6,433 nucleotides of DNA from an uncultured Clostridia bacterium (GTDB lineage: Bacteria; Bacillota; Clostridia; Oscillospirales; CAG-272): assembly GCA_947652805.1 (NCBI GenBank), contig CANTEM010000068.1, positions 1-6,433 on the forward strand, read 5' to 3'. This document shows positions 1 through 6,118 of the stretch, in pieces (within the stretch, counting starts at the first letter, position 1; each line of letters begins with the position of its first letter). The translations under genes and the position numbers were made by a program. Below the pieces are notes generated by a model, which ran no database searches, had not been told where the DNA came from, and saw only the letters and a program-made list of their open reading frames with translations.

Positions 1-35
1 TTCATGGTTTGATTCGTGATGAACAAGGACGAAAG

Positions 36-287
36 ATGAGTAAATCCTTGGGAATGGTGCGGAAGGTAGATGAGTTAGGTCGAATTGTGTTGCCTATCGA
101 AATACGTAGAATGATGGAACTGAATCCGGGAGACGGCGCCGAAATTTTTGTGGAAAAAAATCGAGTGATTCTGCAAAAGTATTCTCCGTCCTGCATTTTT
201 TGCGGTGAAGCTGACGATATTATCACATACAAGGACAGGAAAATCTGTAAGGATTGTCTTTTGCAGCTCAAGAAACAGGCAGACTAA
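36..287 (+). CDS. AbrB/SpoVT-family transcriptional regulator with C-terminal zinc-ribbon-like knuckle
   Basis: This gene encodes a predicted DNA-binding regulator of 83 residues. Residues 5-48 match the AbrB/MazE swapped-hairpin fold: the run VRKVDELGRIVLPIEIRR (8-25) is the hallmark of AbrB, Abh and SpoVT N-termini, followed by the GDGAEIFVEKNRVILQKY strand pair (32-49). The tail replaces the usual AbrB C-terminal domain with C53-x2-C56-x14-C71-x2-C74, a spacing expected to bind one zinc ion or to dimerise. I chose the ATG at 36 because AAGGA at 25-29 lies 6 nt upstream. An in-frame TTG at 9 would add nine residues but has no visible ribosome binding site in the window. In Bacillus, AbrB-type proteins repress post-exponential genes; which genes this one controls cannot be seen. 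The gene is probably monocistronic, since a strong terminator follows. The fold assignment is confident; the zinc role is inferred from cysteine spacing. Confidence 0.9.
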   Translation: MSKSLGMVRKVDELGRIVLPIEIRRMMELNPGDGAEIFVEKNRVILQKYSPSCIFCGEADDIITYKDRKICKDCLLQLKKQAD

Positions 288-397
288 ACAACACCGTAAA
301 TTTTCAATTTGATATCTCCCAACGATATAGGAGCCTGCGTTTCCTGTGAATAGAAGTGCTGCCCCATATTTGCTGAAAAAATCGATCGCAAAAAAGG

Positions 398-456
398 AAT
401 TCCCCAGCCATTGCCCGTCAGAAGATGACGGAAATGGTGCGGGGAATTTTTATTTT
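398..456 (+). terminator. Intrinsic terminator after the AbrB-type gene
   Basis: The sequence forms a long interrupted hairpin. AATTCCCC (398-405) pairs with GGGGAATT (441-448), GCCATT (407-412) with AATGGT (433-438, one G-T pair), and CCGTCA (415-420) with TGACGG (426-431) around the loop GAAGA. Small internal bulges separate the three stems. The right arm runs straight into TTTTTATTTT (447-456), the U-tract of a Rho-independent terminator. It lies 110 nt beyond the AbrB stop codon and about 180 nt before spoIIE, so it should isolate spoIIE from upstream read-through. Confidence 0.85.
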
Positions 457-508
457 GTCCCTTTCCCGTCAGAGAATCTGAAAACAAGTGGTTTCACGAT
501 ACGATGAT

Positions 509-541
509 TTGACCCGGTTTGCGTTTCGCCTGGGATAAAAT
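509..541 (+). promoter_or_regulatory. Candidate spoIIE promoter with 21-bp spacer
   Basis: TTGACC (509-514) is a good -35 hexamer and TAAAAT (536-541) a fair -10, separated by 21 bp rather than 17. Established knowledge: the Bacillus subtilis spoIIG and spoIIE promoters are sigma-A promoters with about 21-22 bp spacing that need Spo0A~P to fire. Reading the minus strand over 525-531 gives AGGCGAA, a 6/7 match to the Spo0A-box core TGNCGAA, but this lies inside the spacer. A competing TACTAT at 550-555 cannot be excluded. The call rests on spacing analogy only. Confidence 0.3.
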
Positions 542-637
542 CAGATCATACTATATATACAGCGGCATGGACACGGATATGCCTGCTATAGAGGAATTTT
601 ATTTTGTGGGAAGCTTGAAAAAGAAAGGTAAGGGACG

Positions 638-2992
638 ATGGACAAAAAACAAATACCGGCGGCAGCCGGACAAGCTGTACGAAATGTGGCACAGCGTGTA
701 AGCGAAAAGGTGAAGGGCGCTTCTCCTGCCTCACTGCGGCGGATTCTGATCCCGGCGGGAATTTTTATCGCCGGACTAATGTTTGGAGGAACGGATATTA
801 TTGTAGGCGTATATCCCCTTGGTACAGCGTTACTGTGCGCAGTGTCCGGCTGGACAGGGACAGCATGCGCCTATGCAGGCGCGGTGCTTGGCACACTTAG
901 TATCCCGGCAGGCGGACTATGGTATGTGGTGGTTTTGACCGGAGTGCTTGCTGTGCGCATTATGGTGGGAATGGTCACGAGCCATATGCAGCAGGGCGGG
1001 GATCGGTCGGCGATCTTGCATAGGCTCTTTTATGAAAGCGGGAAAGCGCGCATTGTGACAGCGGCTGTCGGCGCCGCGGCAATCGGATGTATTTCCATAT
1101 ACAGCGGGTTGAGTTTGTACTACGATGTGTTTTCAGCGATTTTTGGAATCGTTCTGTATCCACTGTTTTGCGCAGTATTCAGACTTGCACAGAAACGTAC
1201 AGCGTCTCATGAAATGCGGATTGTCGGTATGTGCGGTGTATTTTACGCGGTAACGCTGGCATTGGATTCCGTATCCATTCCCTTTAGCATTGGAATCCTA
1301 TTCTCCTATTTTGTAACACTGTATGTTACATATGCTGGCGGCATTACATATGGCATCATATGGGGTCTTTTCTGTGGAATGGCGATGCAGCCCTTGTATG
1401 CTCCTATGTATCCCCTTGCAGCGGTATGTACAGGATTGCTGCTTCAAGCTTCTCCCGGAGGAGCAGTCCTGATTTCCGGTATGGTAAGTATGAGCTGGGC
1501 GCTTGGCGCAGGGGGCTTTACTGCCGTAACAGACGTTGCGCCGGAGCTGGCGCTGGTTTGTGCAGTCATGGCGCCGCTGATGACCTTCCGGGTTCTGCCG
1601 GTAAAGCTGCCTGCATTCCTTCTGCCTCCCCAGGAGTATGCAGGTGCAGAAATAACCATTCGGACAAACAAGCCCCAGCGGCGGTATGCACGGGTCTGCC
1701 GTTCTCTGGAATCCTTATCCAAGCTGCTGTTCAGCGTGTCGGATAAGCTGCGGTGTCCTTCCGCACAGGAAGCATATCAAATATGCACGGCTGTGCGGGC
1801 GCGGTATTGCTGCGGCTGTCCCCATGAAACAATTTGCAGTCGGGACGACGCAGAACAAGTTACCTCCTTTTTTGACAATATGGCGCATCGTTTATCTACC
1901 CATGGCAAGGTCAGCGCCCAGATTGTGCCGGAAGCCTTAGCGCGGCGCTGTCACCATATGGATGCAGTTTTAGATGCTGTAAATATGTCTGCCCGCCGCG
2001 CTGCCAGCGTGAATACCGCGTCGGAAAGAACAGAACTGTTTGCCTCTGATTATGGAGTGATTGCCCAGATGCTGCGGGAAACGGGAGAGGCGGACACAGA
2101 ATGGGAACGGGATAAAAAAACAGAAGAAATTTTGCACCGTGCGCTGGAACGGCAGGGATTTTCCTATGCAGATACGTCTGTATACGGGCAGCGGCAGCGG
2201 CACGTATATATGCGCGGTGTAGATTTGTCTGACGGAGCAGGTGCGGAGGATATCCGGCTTTGCGCACAAAGTATCTTGGGCGGCAGATTGTCCACGCCGG
2301 AATTTTCCCTGGATGGGGCATATGTATCGGCGGCAATGCATTCGGTGCCTATGTTCGGGATCAAAAGCGGCAGGTATAGTTCGGCAGGACTAAGGGATGA
2401 AACCAGCGGGGACAGCGTATGTTCCTTTAAAAATAGTGAGGGATATTTTTATACATTGGTATCAGACGGCATGGGAAGCGGCAGGGATGCAGCGCTCACC
2501 AGCGGTATTTCGGCGGCGTTTTTGGAAAAGCTGCTGATTGCCGGCTGTCCCATGAAAGGCGCACTGGAAATGCTCAACTGTTTTATCCGGGGCAGTGAAG
2601 GGGAATGCTTTACGACAGTGGATCTTATGGAAGCGGATCTGATCACCGGCAGAGCCCGGTTTATCAAAAGCGGCGCGGCGCCTTCTTTTGTGGTCCGGGG
2701 CGGACAACTGTTCCGGCTCCATTCCAAAACAGTTCCGGTAGGGATTATCCGCGCATTGGACGCGGAAGCGATTTCCTTCGATTTGCAGGAGGGAGACACA
2801 GTGATTATGATGAGCGATGGCGTTACAGGAAATTATGAGGATTGCCCGTGGCTGTACGAGCTTCTGTGCAGCGGGCTGATGCATATGGATTCGCCGGCAG
2901 CGGCAGCACGACTGATCGGAGAGCGCGCGGCACAGACCATGGGAAAGGAGGATGACATTACAGTCTGCGTCATGCAGGTGGAACGGACATAG
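638..2992 (+). CDS. spoIIE: Stage II sporulation protein E, membrane-anchored PP2C-type serine phosphatase
   Basis: SpoIIE dephosphorylates the anti-anti-sigma factor SpoIIAA, releasing sigma-F in the forespore, and takes part in polar septation. The 784 residues have the expected three parts. A hydrophobic region at about 36-320, rich enough for roughly ten membrane segments, is preceded by a basic 35-residue cytoplasmic tail. A soluble central regulatory region spans about 340-570 and contains a cysteine cluster, YCCGCPHETIC (390-400). The PP2C phosphatase domain spans about 575-784. Metal-binding signatures are visible: SGDS (590-593), SDGMGSG with Asp610, SDGV with Asp727, and EDDITV near the end (771-776). 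All core acidic residues appear intact, so it should be active. Length is slightly below the roughly 830 residues of the B. subtilis protein. The ATG at 638 is preceded by GAAAGG (623-628, 9-nt spacer). The gene stands alone, upstream of a bidirectional terminator. Confidence 0.96.
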   Translation: MDKKQIPAAAGQAVRNVAQRVSEKVKGASPASLRRILIPAGIFIAGLMFGGTDIIVGVYPLGTALLCAVSGWTGTACAYAGAVLGTLSIPAGGLWYVVVLTGVLAVRIMVGMVTSHMQQGGDRSAILHRLFYESGKARIVTAAVGAAAIGCISIYSGLSLYYDVFSAIFGIVLYPLFCAVFRLAQKRTASHEMRIVGMCGVFYAVTLALDSVSIPFSIGILFSYFVTLYVTYAGGITYGIIWGLFCGMAMQPLYAPMYPLAAVCTGLLLQASPGGAVLISGMVSMSWALGAGGFTAVTDVAPELALVCAVMAPLMTFRVLPVKLPAFLLPPQEYAGAEITIRTNKPQRRYARVCRSLESLSKLLFSVSDKLRCPSAQEAYQICTAVRARYCCGCPHETICSRDDAEQVTSFFDNMAHRLSTHGKVSAQIVPEALARRCHHMDAVLDAVNMSARRAASVNTASERTELFASDYGVIAQMLRETGEADTEWERDKKTEEILHRALERQGFSYADTSVYGQRQRHVYMRGVDLSDGAGAEDIRLCAQSILGGRLSTPEFSLDGAYVSAAMHSVPMFGIKSGRYSSAGLRDETSGDSVCSFKNSEGYFYTLVSDGMGSGRDAALTSGISAAFLEKLLIAGCPMKGALEMLNCFIRGSEGECFTTVDLMEADLITGRARFIKSGAAPSFVVRGGQLFRLHSKTVPVGIIRALDAEAISFDLQEGDTVIMMSDGVTGNYEDCPWLYELLCSGLMHMDSPAAAARLIGERAAQTMGKEDDITVCVMQVERT

Positions 2993-3012
2993 GACAAAAA
3001 ACTGTAAACACG

Positions 3013-3040
3013 AAAAAAGGCTCCCTTGTGCAAAGGGAGC
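3013..3040 (-). terminator. Terminator for the ABC importer operon (left end of the palindromic element)
   Basis: Read on the minus strand, the perfect 8-bp stem GCTCCCTT/AAGGGAGC with loop TGCAC is followed by CC-free TTTTTT from the A-run at 3013-3018. This is a standard Rho-independent terminator for transcripts arriving from the importer genes. It lies about 160 nt past the ATPase stop codon. On the plus strand the same hairpin has no U-tract, so it works in one direction. Confidence 0.7.
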
Positions 3041-3153
3041 TCCCGCGCAGCGGGTGAGGGATTGTTGTACTGTCGATTTGCAGATTCTTTAAAATGATAG
3101 CAGGGACGATCCCCCAGTCTGTGACAGCCCCCTTTGCACAAGGGGGCCTTTTT
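3014..3153. repeat. 140-bp inverted-repeat intergenic element (MITE/REP-like)
   Basis: The two 27-bp ends, 3014-3040 and 3127-3153, are inverted copies with 25 of 27 positions identical. Each end is itself a perfect 8-bp hairpin with a 5-nt loop: GCTCCCTT/AAGGGAGC on the left (3020-3040) and GCCCCCTT/AAGGGGGC on the right (3127-3147). The two differences between the ends are the two members of one base pair, so each hairpin stays fully paired. Inside lie small secondary hairpins (CCCGC-gca-GCGGG at 3042-3054 on the left; a 3-bp GTC/GAC pair on the right), then GGGATTGT (3058-3065) and ACGATCCC (3106-3113 region), which can pair with one G-T. No coding capacity is present. From memory, similar palindromes are common between genes in gut Clostridia; I could not check copy number here. 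Confidence 0.75.
3127..3153 (+). terminator. Terminator for spoIIE (right end of the palindromic element)
   Basis: A perfect 8-bp GC-rich stem, GCCCCCTT (3127-3134) with AAGGGGGC (3140-3147), loop TGCAC, is followed by C and TTTTT (3149-3153), then a further TTTT at 3157-3160. This is the plus-strand terminator for spoIIE, about 135 nt beyond its stop codon. Together with the left-end hairpin it makes the element a bidirectional terminator between two converging units. Confidence 0.7.
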
Positions 3154-3198
3154 ATGTTTTGCGAACTCCACAAAAGGGGGCTTTTTCATTTGTACAGG

Positions 3199-4017
3199 TT
3201 ACTGATCACTGAGCAAAACCCGGTCTGTTGTAAATTCCTGTTTCTTCTTTTCGGTATAAAGCTTCAGCAGTCCGTCCATGGTCATGTCGTCCCGCTCCTT
3301 CCCTTTCAGGGAGAGAATGACAGAGCCGCTGTCCATCATGATTGTGCTGTTTCCGGTTACAAGTGCTTGCTTCATGTTGTGCGTGATCATCAGCGTAGTC
3401 AGATTATTCCGCTGAACAATCCTGTTGGTGATTTCCATGATCTTTTCCGCAGTTGCCGGATCCAGCGCCGCAGTATGCTCGTCTAACAAAAGCAGATCCG
3501 GGGTGACCAGAGTACACATCAGCAGTGTTACTACCTGCCGCTGTCCTCCGGACAGCAGTCCCACTTTGGTTTTCATCCGATCTTCCAGCCCCATATGATA
3601 TTCTGCAAGAGCTTCCCGGAACAGATTTGCCTTCCTTTTGGTGAGTGCCGGCGCAAGGGGACCGCTGTGGGCGCGGGTATATGCCAGCGCGAGGTTTTCT
3701 TCAATGGTCATTCCTGGCGCAGTTCCTTTCATGGGATCCTGAAAGACCCGTCCGATTCGGCGCGCCCGTTTGTGCTCCGGCATATATGTGATATCCCGTC
3801 CGCCCAGGCGGATAGATCCTCTGTCCGGCTGATATGTGCCGCAAATGGCGTTGAACAGAGTGCTTTTTCCTGCTCCGTTCGATCCGATAATGGTGACGAA
3901 ATCTCCCTTTTCCAAGGTCAAATTTACATTTGAAAGGGCTGTATGCTGATTTACCGTTCCCTTGCCGAAGGTTTTGGACAGCCCGCGGATTTCCAGCATT
4001 GGTGTTTGTGTATTCAT
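3199..4017 (-). CDS. ABC transporter ATP-binding protein (COG1101, TrpZ-like)
   Basis: This is the cytoplasmic ATPase that powers the importer encoded upstream in the same operon. The 272 residues carry a complete ABC nucleotide-binding domain: Walker A GSNGAGKST (45-53), Q-loop Gln93 in VFQDP, signature LSGGQ (155-159), Walker B LLLLDEH with Asp179 and catalytic Glu180, D-loop ALDP (184-187) and switch His213 in ITHNM. The phrase DEHTAALDP is typical of the ATPases partnered with COG4120 permeases. I chose the ATG at 4017 because it overlaps the permease stop as ATGA, indicating translational coupling, and because GGAGG lies about 10 nt upstream. A frame extension to 4107 reads back into the permease gene and adds 30 residues unlike the family. 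The gene is last in the operon, followed by the terminator within the palindromic element. Confidence 0.95.
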   Translation of the reverse strand: MNTQTPMLEIRGLSKTFGKGTVNQHTALSNVNLTLEKGDFVTIIGSNGAGKSTLFNAICGTYQPDRGSIRLGGRDITYMPEHKRARRIGRVFQDPMKGTAPGMTIEENLALAYTRAHSGPLAPALTKRKANLFREALAEYHMGLEDRMKTKVGLLSGGQRQVVTLLMCTLVTPDLLLLDEHTAALDPATAEKIMEITNRIVQRNNLTTLMITHNMKQALVTGNSTIMMDSGSVILSLKGKERDDMTMDGLLKLYTEKKKQEFTTDRVLLSDQ

Positions 4018-4943
4018 GCCTGGCGCGCCTCCAATCTGTTTTTCCATGCGCCGATATATTCCTTCACGGCGGGGATGATCAATGTAACTGCAACAATGAC
4101 TGCGCACAGCAGCTTCATCAGGTTGGCGCTATTCTTTCCGAACAGTTCTGCGTCTACTACAAAGGTGACGATCATCTTATAGATAATGGAACCGCAGACT
4201 GCGGAGATCAGTCCGACGGTTACGCCCCGTTTCCCTCTGGGGAACAGGGAGAAGAGCGCTTCGCCGATAATGACTGCCGCAAGCCCGTAAATCAAGGTCC
4301 CACTGCTGGAGCTGGCGTCGGAGTAGCCTACATAATGGGCAATCAGTGCGCCGGACAGGGCGATCAGTCCGTTGGATACGCACAGTCCGATGATTTTCGT
4401 CCGGTCCACATTGATAGAGGACGCTCGAACCATGTCCGGGTTGTCTCCCGTTGCACGGATACACATGCCAAGGTGGGTTTTAAAGAACAGAATCATCAAT
4501 GCGATCACGGCTAAGCAAAGAATCCCTGCAAGGATTGTGCCTGCAAGCTTTTTGTCGTCCCGGGTAGCGTCATCGCCCAGGAATACGTATGCCATTTTAA
4601 ACAGGGTGTTTCCGCCGATAGAGAGGTTGGGACCGCCCCTGACCATAAGATTGATAGAATACAGCCCGCTCATGGTGATGATACCTGCCAGAACCGGGTG
4701 CACCTTCAGTTTTGTCTGCAATAAGCCGGTGGTCAGTCCTGCTGCCACTCCTGCAAGCAATGCAAACAGAAGGGAGAGACGGGGATATCCCATAGCGGCG
4801 GCAACGGCGGCAACGGCGTTACCGAAGCCGAAGGAGCCTTCTGTTGTCAGATCCGGGATATTCAGCACACGCAGGGAGATAAACACGCCGAGGGCTAACA
4901 GTCCGTATAAAAAGCCCTCCTGCAAAGCCGTTACGTACAGCAT
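4014..4943 (-). CDS. ABC transporter permease (COG4120, BPD_transp_2 family, TrpY-like)
   Basis: This is the membrane component of the importer, 309 residues with about eight or nine hydrophobic segments. It belongs to the LivH/BPD_transp_2 branch. Family hallmarks visible are PDLTTEGSF (30-38) after the first segment, KVHPVLAGIITM (80-91), RATGDNPDM (163-171) in the cytoplasmic coupling region that contacts the ATPase, and the GLAAVIIGE segment further on. Permeases of this family act as homodimers. The ATG at 4943 has AAAGGA (4953-4958 on the plus strand) 9 nt upstream and begins 27 nt after the stop of the binding-protein gene. Its stop codon overlaps the ATPase start by 4 bp. The basic tail (WKNRLEARQA) is expected to be cytoplasmic. 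The substrate cannot be read from the permease. Confidence 0.94.
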   Translation of the reverse strand: MLYVTALQEGFLYGLLALGVFISLRVLNIPDLTTEGSFGFGNAVAAVAAAMGYPRLSLLFALLAGVAAGLTTGLLQTKLKVHPVLAGIITMSGLYSINLMVRGGPNLSIGGNTLFKMAYVFLGDDATRDDKKLAGTILAGILCLAVIALMILFFKTHLGMCIRATGDNPDMVRASSINVDRTKIIGLCVSNGLIALSGALIAHYVGYSDASSSSGTLIYGLAAVIIGEALFSLFPRGKRGVTVGLISAVCGSIIYKMIVTFVVDAELFGKNSANLMKLLCAVIVAVTLIIPAVKEYIGAWKNRLEARQA

Positions 4944-4970
4944 GATTTTTGATCCTTTACTTTCGTAGAA

Positions 4971-5999
4971 TTATTTGTTTTCGTACAGATTGATTGTATA
5001 GCCCAGTGCAGCTTCATCCGGGATGCTGATATCCAGCGCTTTTGCAAGGTCTGCGTTGATCGTGCAGTAGTCGATATCCACTACAACCGCGGGAATATCT
5101 GCTACAGCGGTGCCTTTCAGATATTCGGCAGCCATAGCCGCAGTTTTTTCACCGATGCCTTTGTCGTCAATCGCAAGGGTTGCAAAGCAGCCGGAAGCAA
5201 CGGTGGTTGCAGAGGAACAGTATGTGGGGATTTTTTCATCCTTGCAGATTTCGGTGAGTGCGGAAATACCGGACTGTACGATTGCATCGTTGGGAATGAA
5301 GATCACGTCCGCTCCGTCTGCGATCAGGGCTTCTGTCACGCTGGCTACGTCGTCGGAGGTTTCCACCGTTTTTACGGTGTAGTTGATATCCTTGGAATCC
5401 AGATATTCGCAGGCAGAGTTGACTGTGCTGGTTGCATTTGCCTGGGCGGTGCAGTAGATCAGACCGAATTTGCTGATATCCGGAGTAAGGGTGTATGCCA
5501 AATCAATAATCGCAGAGGTAGGGATCGCGTTTGAGGTGCCGGTTGCGTTTTTATCCGGCGTCTGCATTTCGGTAATTACGCCTGCTGCCACAGGATCCGA
5601 TACTGCGCAGAAGAAGTTGGGCGTATCTGATTCCATATTGACAAATGCCTGGGTGGAAGGGGTTGCAATGGTGAACACTGCATCGTAGGAACCGTCGTCC
5701 ATAGTTGCGCAGATGGTGGAGAGTGCGGTTGCATCGCCCTGTGCGCACTTGTAATCAATGGTGGTATTGTCATCGGTGTAGCCGGCTTTTTCCAGCCCGG
5801 AGATAATGCCGTCACGCATATCTACAAACGCACCGTTTTCAATCTGGGAGATAATACCGAATTTGTAGGTTTCCGTTTTGGTGCCGTCGGTACTCTCAGT
5901 TTCTTTGCCTGTGTCTGCGGGCGCTTTTTCGCAGCTGCTCAAGAGCATGGGTACAGCCAGCAGGGTCAGTGCCAAAAGAAGGGAAAAAAGTTTTTTCAT
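4971..5999 (-). CDS. ABC transporter substrate-binding lipoprotein (COG2984, ABC_sub_bind family, TrpX-like)
   Basis: This is the extracellular solute receptor, first gene of the importer operon, 342 residues. Residues 1-22 are a lipoprotein signal peptide ending in the lipobox LSSC with Cys23 as the lipidation site; a Thr/Glu/Lys-rich tether (24-44) follows. The mature protein shows the two-lobe pattern of PF04392: FGIISQIENGAF (47-58), AQGD (86-89), IATPSTQA (111-118), VSDPVAAG (133-140), TGTSN (153-157) and GLIYC (179-183). Some characterised relatives bind aromatic amino acids such as tryptophan, hence the TrpX-like label. Here the conserved TGTSD is TGTSN, and the usual E-x-NS after the GxxY strand reads QANATS (186-191), so specificity may differ. 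The ATG at 5999 follows TGGAGGA (6008-6014) with an 8-nt spacer. No T-box or other leader RNA is visible upstream. Confidence 0.93.
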   Translation of the reverse strand: MKKLFSLLLALTLLAVPMLLSSCEKAPADTGKETESTDGTKTETYKFGIISQIENGAFVDMRDGIISGLEKAGYTDDNTTIDYKCAQGDATALSTICATMDDGSYDAVFTIATPSTQAFVNMESDTPNFFCAVSDPVAAGVITEMQTPDKNATGTSNAIPTSAIIDLAYTLTPDISKFGLIYCTAQANATSTVNSACEYLDSKDINYTVKTVETSDDVASVTEALIADGADVIFIPNDAIVQSGISALTEICKDEKIPTYCSSATTVASGCFATLAIDDKGIGEKTAAMAAEYLKGTAVADIPAVVVDIDYCTINADLAKALDISIPDEAALGYTINLYENK

Positions 6000-6025
6000 T
6001 GTAAGGGTCCTCCAAAATAAATTGA

Positions 6026-6073
6026 TTGATTTTATATTCAGCCGCTGCAGCGGGAACTGACTTGATTTTATAT
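6026..6073. repeat. 12-bp direct repeats flanking a 12-bp palindrome
   Basis: TTGATTTTATAT occurs perfectly at 6026-6037 and 6062-6073, 36 bp apart start to start. Between them, at 6042-6053, lies the perfect palindrome CCGCTGCAGCGG, GC-rich in an AT-rich setting. A 36-bp step is near three and a half helical turns. The arrangement looks like regulator binding sites or duplicated promoter parts; no known operator consensus is recognised. Confidence 0.65.
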
Positions 6074-6090
6074 AGGGACTTTGGTATACT
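6062..6090 (+). promoter_or_regulatory. Sigma-A promoter of the Dabb gene
   Basis: TTGATT (6062-6067, 4/6 to TTGACA) and TATACT (6085-6090, 5/6 to TATAAT) are separated by exactly 17 bp. Transcription would start near 6097, about 22 nt before the ATG. The -10 is embedded in GTATAC (6084-6089). A second GTATAC (6095-6100) falls at the predicted start site, giving a symmetric GTATAC-TTAAC-GTATAC arrangement where a repressor could act. Confidence 0.6.
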
Positions 6091-6118
6091 TAACGTATAC
6101 GAGTAAGGAGAGACAGCT

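Larger units (their letters stand above)
288..637. other. Gene-free interval between the AbrB-type gene and spoIIE
   Basis: This 350-base interval holds no convincing gene. Its first 110 bases are AT-rich with no recognisable motif. A strong intrinsic terminator occupies 398-456, and the remainder to 637 is the spoIIE leader with a candidate promoter at 509-541. The sequence CCCGTCAGA occurs twice, at 414-422 inside the terminator stem and at 465-473 just after it. The second copy could pair with the same TGACGG segment (426-431), but lying downstream of the terminator it is not placed as a normal antiterminator. A 60-codon frame at 519-701 runs into spoIIE out of frame, has no ribosome binding site and resembles nothing known to me. 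I saw no tRNA, riboswitch or T-box. Confidence 0.6.
6000..6118. promoter_or_regulatory. Divergent regulatory region between importer operon and Dabb gene
   Basis: This 119-bp region must drive the importer leftwards and the Dabb gene rightwards. The rightward promoter is clear (6062-6090). For the leftward direction, the minus strand carries ATATAAAATCAA twice (plus-strand 6026-6037 and 6062-6073), either of which could supply an AT-rich -10. The best leftward pair I see is TTAAGT (6088-6093) and TAAAAT (6065-6070) with a 17-bp spacer. Its -35 is weak, and it would overlap the rightward promoter face to face. A repressor binding here could switch both units together. No riboswitch fits in the short leader. 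Confidence 0.4.

Noticed and set aside
9..35. TTG start at 9 for the AbrB-type gene
   Set aside because: The ATG at 36 has AAGGA at correct spacing and gives the normal AbrB N-terminus; the extension has no homologous feature.
414..473. Attenuator built from the two CCCGTCAGA copies
   Set aside because: The second copy lies after the terminator's U-tract, so it cannot act as an ordinary antiterminator. A 9-bp repeat at 51-bp distance may be chance.
519..701. 60-codon open frame overlapping the spoIIE leader and start
   Set aside because: It has no ribosome binding site or recognisable domain, and runs out of frame into the N-terminal coding region of spoIIE.
1911..2884. Several antisense open frames of 90-140 codons opposite spoIIE
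   Set aside because: They are low-complexity shadows of a GC-biased coding strand, rich in Arg/Pro/His/Ser, with no ribosome binding sites or domains. The spoIIE frame is unquestionable.
3014..3186. CRISPR array
   Set aside because: The repeats are inverted or nested hairpin copies without regular spacers, and no cas gene is nearby.
3094..3486. Plus-strand open frame spanning the palindromic element and the ATPase 3' end
   Set aside because: It starts inside the repeat element and crosses a strong terminator, and its sequence is mostly antisense to the ATPase.
4018..4107. Longer N-terminus of the ATPase, starting at 4107
   Set aside because: The extra 30 residues come from out-of-frame permease sequence and do not resemble the family. 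The ATGA overlap at 4014-4017 gives a coupled start.
3930..4968. Plus-strand open frames opposite the permease gene (3930-4514, 4372-4968)
   Set aside because: They are mirror images of a clear membrane-protein gene, with no initiation signals and no family resemblance.
6000..6118. T-box or other tryptophan-responsive leader for the importer
   Set aside because: The leader is too short and lacks a T-box core motif, specifier stem or terminator. Only the palindrome at 6042-6053 forms a stem, with no U-tract.
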